From contig JASEIR010000105.1 of assembly GCA_030017355.1 (NCBI GenBank), positions 1 through 8,549 of the forward strand: a stretch of DNA of 8,549 nucleotides, written 5' to 3'. Below the pieces are notes generated by a model. The model made no database searches. It was not told where the DNA came from and saw nothing but the letters and a program-made list of their open reading frames with translations. The stretch comes from Actinomycetota bacterium (GTDB lineage: Bacteria > Actinomycetota > Aquicultoria > Aquicultorales > Aquicultoraceae). Position numbers and translations under genes: made by a program. Positions within the stretch are counted from its first letter, which is position 1. Every line of letters starts with the position of its first letter. Below, one piece after another: positions 5,786 through 8,549 of this stretch.

Positions 5786-6988
5786 CTAGGATCTAGGCGT
5801 AAATTCTCCATTCTCGAAGAGCGGTGCCTCTTCAAATCCAAAGGCTTGCCAGACCCTATCCATAAAATATTTGGCATTGGCGTCAGGGTCTTGTACCGAA
5901 TTGATCTGCAATGGTGCGATCTCCAGATCATCATCTTCCCATTTCTGTACCGAAAATGGACGCGGCCTTTGCTCGGGATTTTCTTTAATGCCATACCCGT
6001 TAATGTTGTAAAGAGATAAATATGTAGCATACGGCCCTTCAACACCCAGATAGCTATATAAAGATTTTAGTTCTATAAAGAAGATTACGGTAAATTCAAT
6101 TAAAGCATAAGCGTTAATGATGGGTGACGATTGGCCATTAATGCCTCCAACATTCGCAGTATTATCTAAAATTTCGTCTATATATATCCTTGCCTCAAGA
6201 TACCCATTTCTAAAGAGTAAGACCTGCATATAATTATCAATGCTTATCTTTAATCCATGTAGAAATGGCTTAGGTCTAGCAGAATACTCATCAAAATTAA
6301 GATACCAACCATTAGTTCTTCGAACAGGTGGAGTGGTTATTATTTCCCTAATTTGGCTATCTGTGATATCAACCGTAGCATCATCAAGAATAACCGGAGC
6401 AGCCCCTATAACATAGAGAGCCTTCCCCTGGCTGGAGTTTCTAGCCGCTTGCTTTTGTTCCCTCAAGAAAGAGTCTATTTGCTTTGTGAATGATTCAACT
6501 CTGAGAAAAGCATCTCTAATCTCGTCAACAGACATCTTTGACTTTTGCCTGTCATGTCTAATCCAAAACTGATAAAGACCTTTATATAAAACCATGTGAG
6601 GAGCCTGTAGACTCCTTGGGATACGAATCACGAGTACCTTTTTACCTTCAACTTCAACGGTACGGGCGTTTAATCCTGGTATGCGAGGCTCAATACTACT
6701 TAGGCAAGCGCTTATAATTTTATCTCGGTGAAGGTCAGCATTCTCAATGTTTACAATTTCAACCGCCTCACCAGTTTCTCTGTCCTCTCTTATGCCTAAA
6801 ATTAAATATCCGCCATATGCATTAGCCATTGCCGAGATATCCCTCAACATTTCCCGTGTATCATCATCTGAACTGCCGTAGGCAGCTTCTTTATATTCAA
6901 GGTTATACCTCTCAGCAGTGCGCTCGTTTACTAGATTTATGATATCATCGCTATTAATTTCATCAGCCGGTTTGTTAAATATGGTCAT
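5786..6988 (-). CDS. AlbA_2 (Schlafen-type) domain protein, probable defence gene
   Basis: This 400-aa protein begins with an AlbA_2/Schlafen-core domain at about residues 20-165. It has ERYNLEYKEA (26-35, with the conserved E-x-K), DISAMANAYGGYLILGI (50-66), IRIPRSLQAPHMV, and the closing FWIRHDRQKSKMSVDEIRDAF. Annotation pipelines often call such proteins ATP-binding or transcriptional regulators; Schlafen-core proteins bind nucleic acid and some cleave RNA. The second half (about 166-400) has no motif I recognise. It is mixed alpha/beta with one hydrophobic stretch (YALIEFTVIFFIEL). The ATG at 6988 is chosen because the domain homology starts near it and a GAGGG lies 11 bases upstream; the longer frame from 7048 adds 20 unlikely residues. 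It follows the methylase by 103 nt on the same strand and precedes the Mrr fragment, so it is likely co-transcribed with the R-M genes. Confidence 0.8.
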   Translation of the reverse strand: MTIFNKPADEINSDDIINLVNERTAERYNLEYKEAAYGSSDDDTREMLRDISAMANAYGGYLILGIREDRETGEAVEIVNIENADLHRDKIISACLSSIEPRIPGLNARTVEVEGKKVLVIRIPRSLQAPHMVLYKGLYQFWIRHDRQKSKMSVDEIRDAFLRVESFTKQIDSFLREQKQAARNSSQGKALYVIGAAPVILDDATVDITDSQIREIITTPPVRRTNGWYLNFDEYSARPKPFLHGLKISIDNYMQVLLFRNGYLEARIYIDEILDNTANVGGINGQSSPIINAYALIEFTVIFFIELKSLYSYLGVEGPYATYLSLYNINGYGIKENPEQRPRPFSVQKWEDDDLEIAPLQINSVQDPDANAKYFMDRVWQAFGFEEAPLFENGEFTPRS

Positions 6989-7072
6989 AATAGACTCGAC
7001 CCTCATTCCATGGCATATAAGAATCAAACTGTTGCAATTGGCTTTCAAAAATTAGCTTAATCATATTTCTTA

Positions 7073-7094
7073 TAGCGCGGTTTACTCCGCGCTA
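7073..7094 (-). terminator. GC hairpin at the methylase stop codon
   Basis: TAGCGCGG (7073-7080) and CCGCGCTA (7087-7094) form an 8-bp stem with a 6-nt loop, and the methylase TAG stop (7094-7092) forms the first bases of the stem. The - strand sequence after it (TAAGAAATAT) lacks a U-run, so it is a poor terminator for the methylase. The U-run (AAATTTTT) is on the + strand side, where no gene is seen. It may instead protect the mRNA end or uncouple methylase expression from AlbA_2. Confidence 0.4.
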
Positions 7095-8549
7095 AATTTT
7101 TGTAACTTCTTGCCAGAGTTTTTGTTCAACTTTTTTCCTGGTTTTTTGGTCAACGATTGAATAGAGATAGTTGTCAATGGTTTTTTTGATTGTCTCATGT
7201 AAGCTTTCAAGCTCCGATAGTATTAATTTTAGATAGTTGTCATTTAACGGAACTTGAACTTCACTTAAGCCCGCTTCTAGCCAAACTTTCAAGTATCTGG
7301 CTAATTCTTCAGAGGAGCAATCAATAGAGTTTTTGCCTGATATCAGCCGCCAACCCATTAATGTCTGTTCAATTTTTATATCTTTAGCTTTTTCGGGTAA
7401 TGCTTTGGCATAGGTTTTTTGAGATTGGATTTTTGTTTTGTAGAATAAACCAAGTGTTTCCGGGCCGATTTTTTCAAGCACAGTAGATGCTAAAGCTTCA
7501 ATATCGATGCCTTCTTTGGTTCTAGTTTTATTACTAACCGACTTGGCTCTTTCAATTCTTGATCTAACTAAATCGACGACAGCTTTGTATACTTCAAGCT
7601 GCTCCTCATCGGTAAGACCAAGGATTTCACCCATGATTATTTGGTCAAGCGCCCGCCTATCAGGTTTGACCTTGCTTAGCTCAACTTCCTCAGGAGAATC
7701 TGCGCCAATTTCTTCAAAAACTGATTTTATTGGTCTATCAACCATTCCTTTGAGAATATTTTGAAGAGCTTGCTTATTATAAGTCACAGAATCTGGGTTG
7801 ATTATTAGCATAGATGCAACTTCATATCGCATATTATCTAGGGCACCTTCACCCAATGGAACGCGACCCCATAACTCAACAAATAAATCGCAAAGACTTG
7901 CATTTAAAATGGCCGTTAAAGATAATATTGTGGTGACATTATTAGGGTATACTGCATAAAACCTATCACTACTAAATACACCGCTAATATTTAACGGAGA
8001 TATAAATCTGTCATTAAATGCCTTAAACCATAGAATTACTGCTGGCTTTTGCTCAAGTTTATACCAAGGCTTTCTAGAAGCGCACGTAGGGCGTTGGTGA
8101 AAACCACGGTCTTCCCCCCATTCGATATACTTTAGGACTCTAGTTCCCTTTAATTGTTTCTTATCTTTATGTATTATTAGTACACGATACTCGAGATATC
8201 GAGCATCAATCCTTATACTTTTGCACTCCCTTGGGCTTCGCACTACATAATTCGGTACCCAATTGCCCTTTTCATCCTTGTGCATCCAAAATTCTTTTTC
8301 AATGCCCCAGCGTTTTATCTCCTCCTCGGTTAGATAGAAAAATTCATTCGCGCCGGTTTTAATGCCAAAGCGAACATCAGCCACTTCTTTTAAAGGCACT
8401 AGCTTGCCTTTGCCTTTTTCTAAAATCTTAAAAAATATATCAGGTGCTCGCAGATACTTTCCCCATTTGGCGCCAATATATTTACCCTCTTCTTTGTCAA
8501 ACCCCTCATCCCAAAGCTCGCTCTGCTTTTTTGGGAAAATTCTTAACTC
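7092..8549 (-). CDS. N6-adenine DNA methyltransferase, C-terminal target-recognition part (gene runs off right edge)
   Basis: The open frame continues to the window edge, giving 485 visible C-terminal residues with no start codon inside. An apparent GTG start at 8399 is not real, because conserved sequence continues upstream (KWGKYLRAPDIFFKIL at visible residues 28-43). The visible part resembles the C-terminal specificity half of large N-6 DNA methylases (type I/IIG-like): PLKEVADVRFGIKTGANEFFYL (52-73), ECKSI, WGEDRGFHQRPTC and a TRD-like WGRVPLGEGAL (227-237). After that comes a long helical, charged region rich in Lys/Glu ending in QKLWQEVTKI. The SAM-binding and NPPY catalytic motifs would lie outside the window, so activity cannot be judged. 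It is likely the lead gene for the AlbA_2 gene 103 nt downstream. The family is fairly certain; the exact R-M type is not. Confidence 0.75.
   Translation of the reverse strand, partial: ELRIFPKKQSELWDEGFDKEEGKYIGAKWGKYLRAPDIFFKILEKGKGKLVPLKEVADVRFGIKTGANEFFYLTEEEIKRWGIEKEFWMHKDEKGNWVPNYVVRSPRECKSIRIDARYLEYRVLIIHKDKKQLKGTRVLKYIEWGEDRGFHQRPTCASRKPWYKLEQKPAVILWFKAFNDRFISPLNISGVFSSDRFYAVYPNNVTTILSLTAILNASLCDLFVELWGRVPLGEGALDNMRYEVASMLIINPDSVTYNKQALQNILKGMVDRPIKSVFEEIGADSPEEVELSKVKPDRRALDQIIMGEILGLTDEEQLEVYKAVVDLVRSRIERAKSVSNKTRTKEGIDIEALASTVLEKIGPETLGLFYKTKIQSQKTYAKALPEKAKDIKIEQTLMGWRLISGKNSIDCSSEELARYLKVWLEAGLSEVQVPLNDNYLKLILSELESLHETIKKTIDNYLYSIVDQKTRKKVEQKLWQEVTKI

Noticed and set aside
8397..8399. 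GTG at 8399 as the start of the methylase
   Set aside because: The frame is open upstream to the edge and carries conserved sequence (KWGKYLRAPDIFFKIL), so the gene is partial at the window end.

Overview
The window looks like a chromosomal accessory region (roughly 40% GC) from an anaerobic or thermophilic Gram-positive-type bacterium. The pointers are a secreted polysaccharide deacetylase with S-layer-homology (SLH) repeats, strong AGGAGG-type ribosome binding sites, a TTG start, and methylase/Mrr/HsdS protein sequences that read like those of Bacillota or a deep actinobacterial lineage. Taxonomy cannot be fixed from the sequence alone. Only the first gene lies on the + strand; every other gene is on the - strand.

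Layout in + coordinates: a small DUF1992 protein (11-355, +) converges on an exported NodB-type deacetylase with SLH domains (442-1686, -). Three 24-bp tandem repeats fill the gap between them. A 459-bp leader with a strong long hairpin precedes the deacetylase. Then come an unrecognised 151-aa gene (2146-2601, -) and a frameshifted RAYT/IS200-like (HUH) transposase relic (2774-3276, -).

From about 3389 to the right edge is a defence island read right to left. It holds the C-terminal half of an N6-adenine DNA methyltransferase (7092 to beyond 8549), an AlbA_2/Schlafen-type protein (5786-6988), the N-terminal winged-helix part of an Mrr-like protein (5349-5702), a type I specificity subunit HsdS relic (4133 to about 5396), and an MNT/HEPN toxin-antitoxin pair (3771-4100 and 3389-3781). 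Spacings are short (103, 83, fused, 32, and an 11-bp overlap), so the genes could be one transcription unit.

The main oddities are as follows. The Mrr gene is cut at about codon 102 and runs directly into an N-terminally truncated hsdS in another frame, with a GGTGCC/GGCGCC palindrome at the scar. That hsdS then carries at least four reading-frame breaks. The intact parts of the island are the methylase/AlbA_2 pair and the MNT/HEPN pair. The methylase + AlbA_2 pair is the best candidate here for a poorly described defence module, but half of it lies outside the window.
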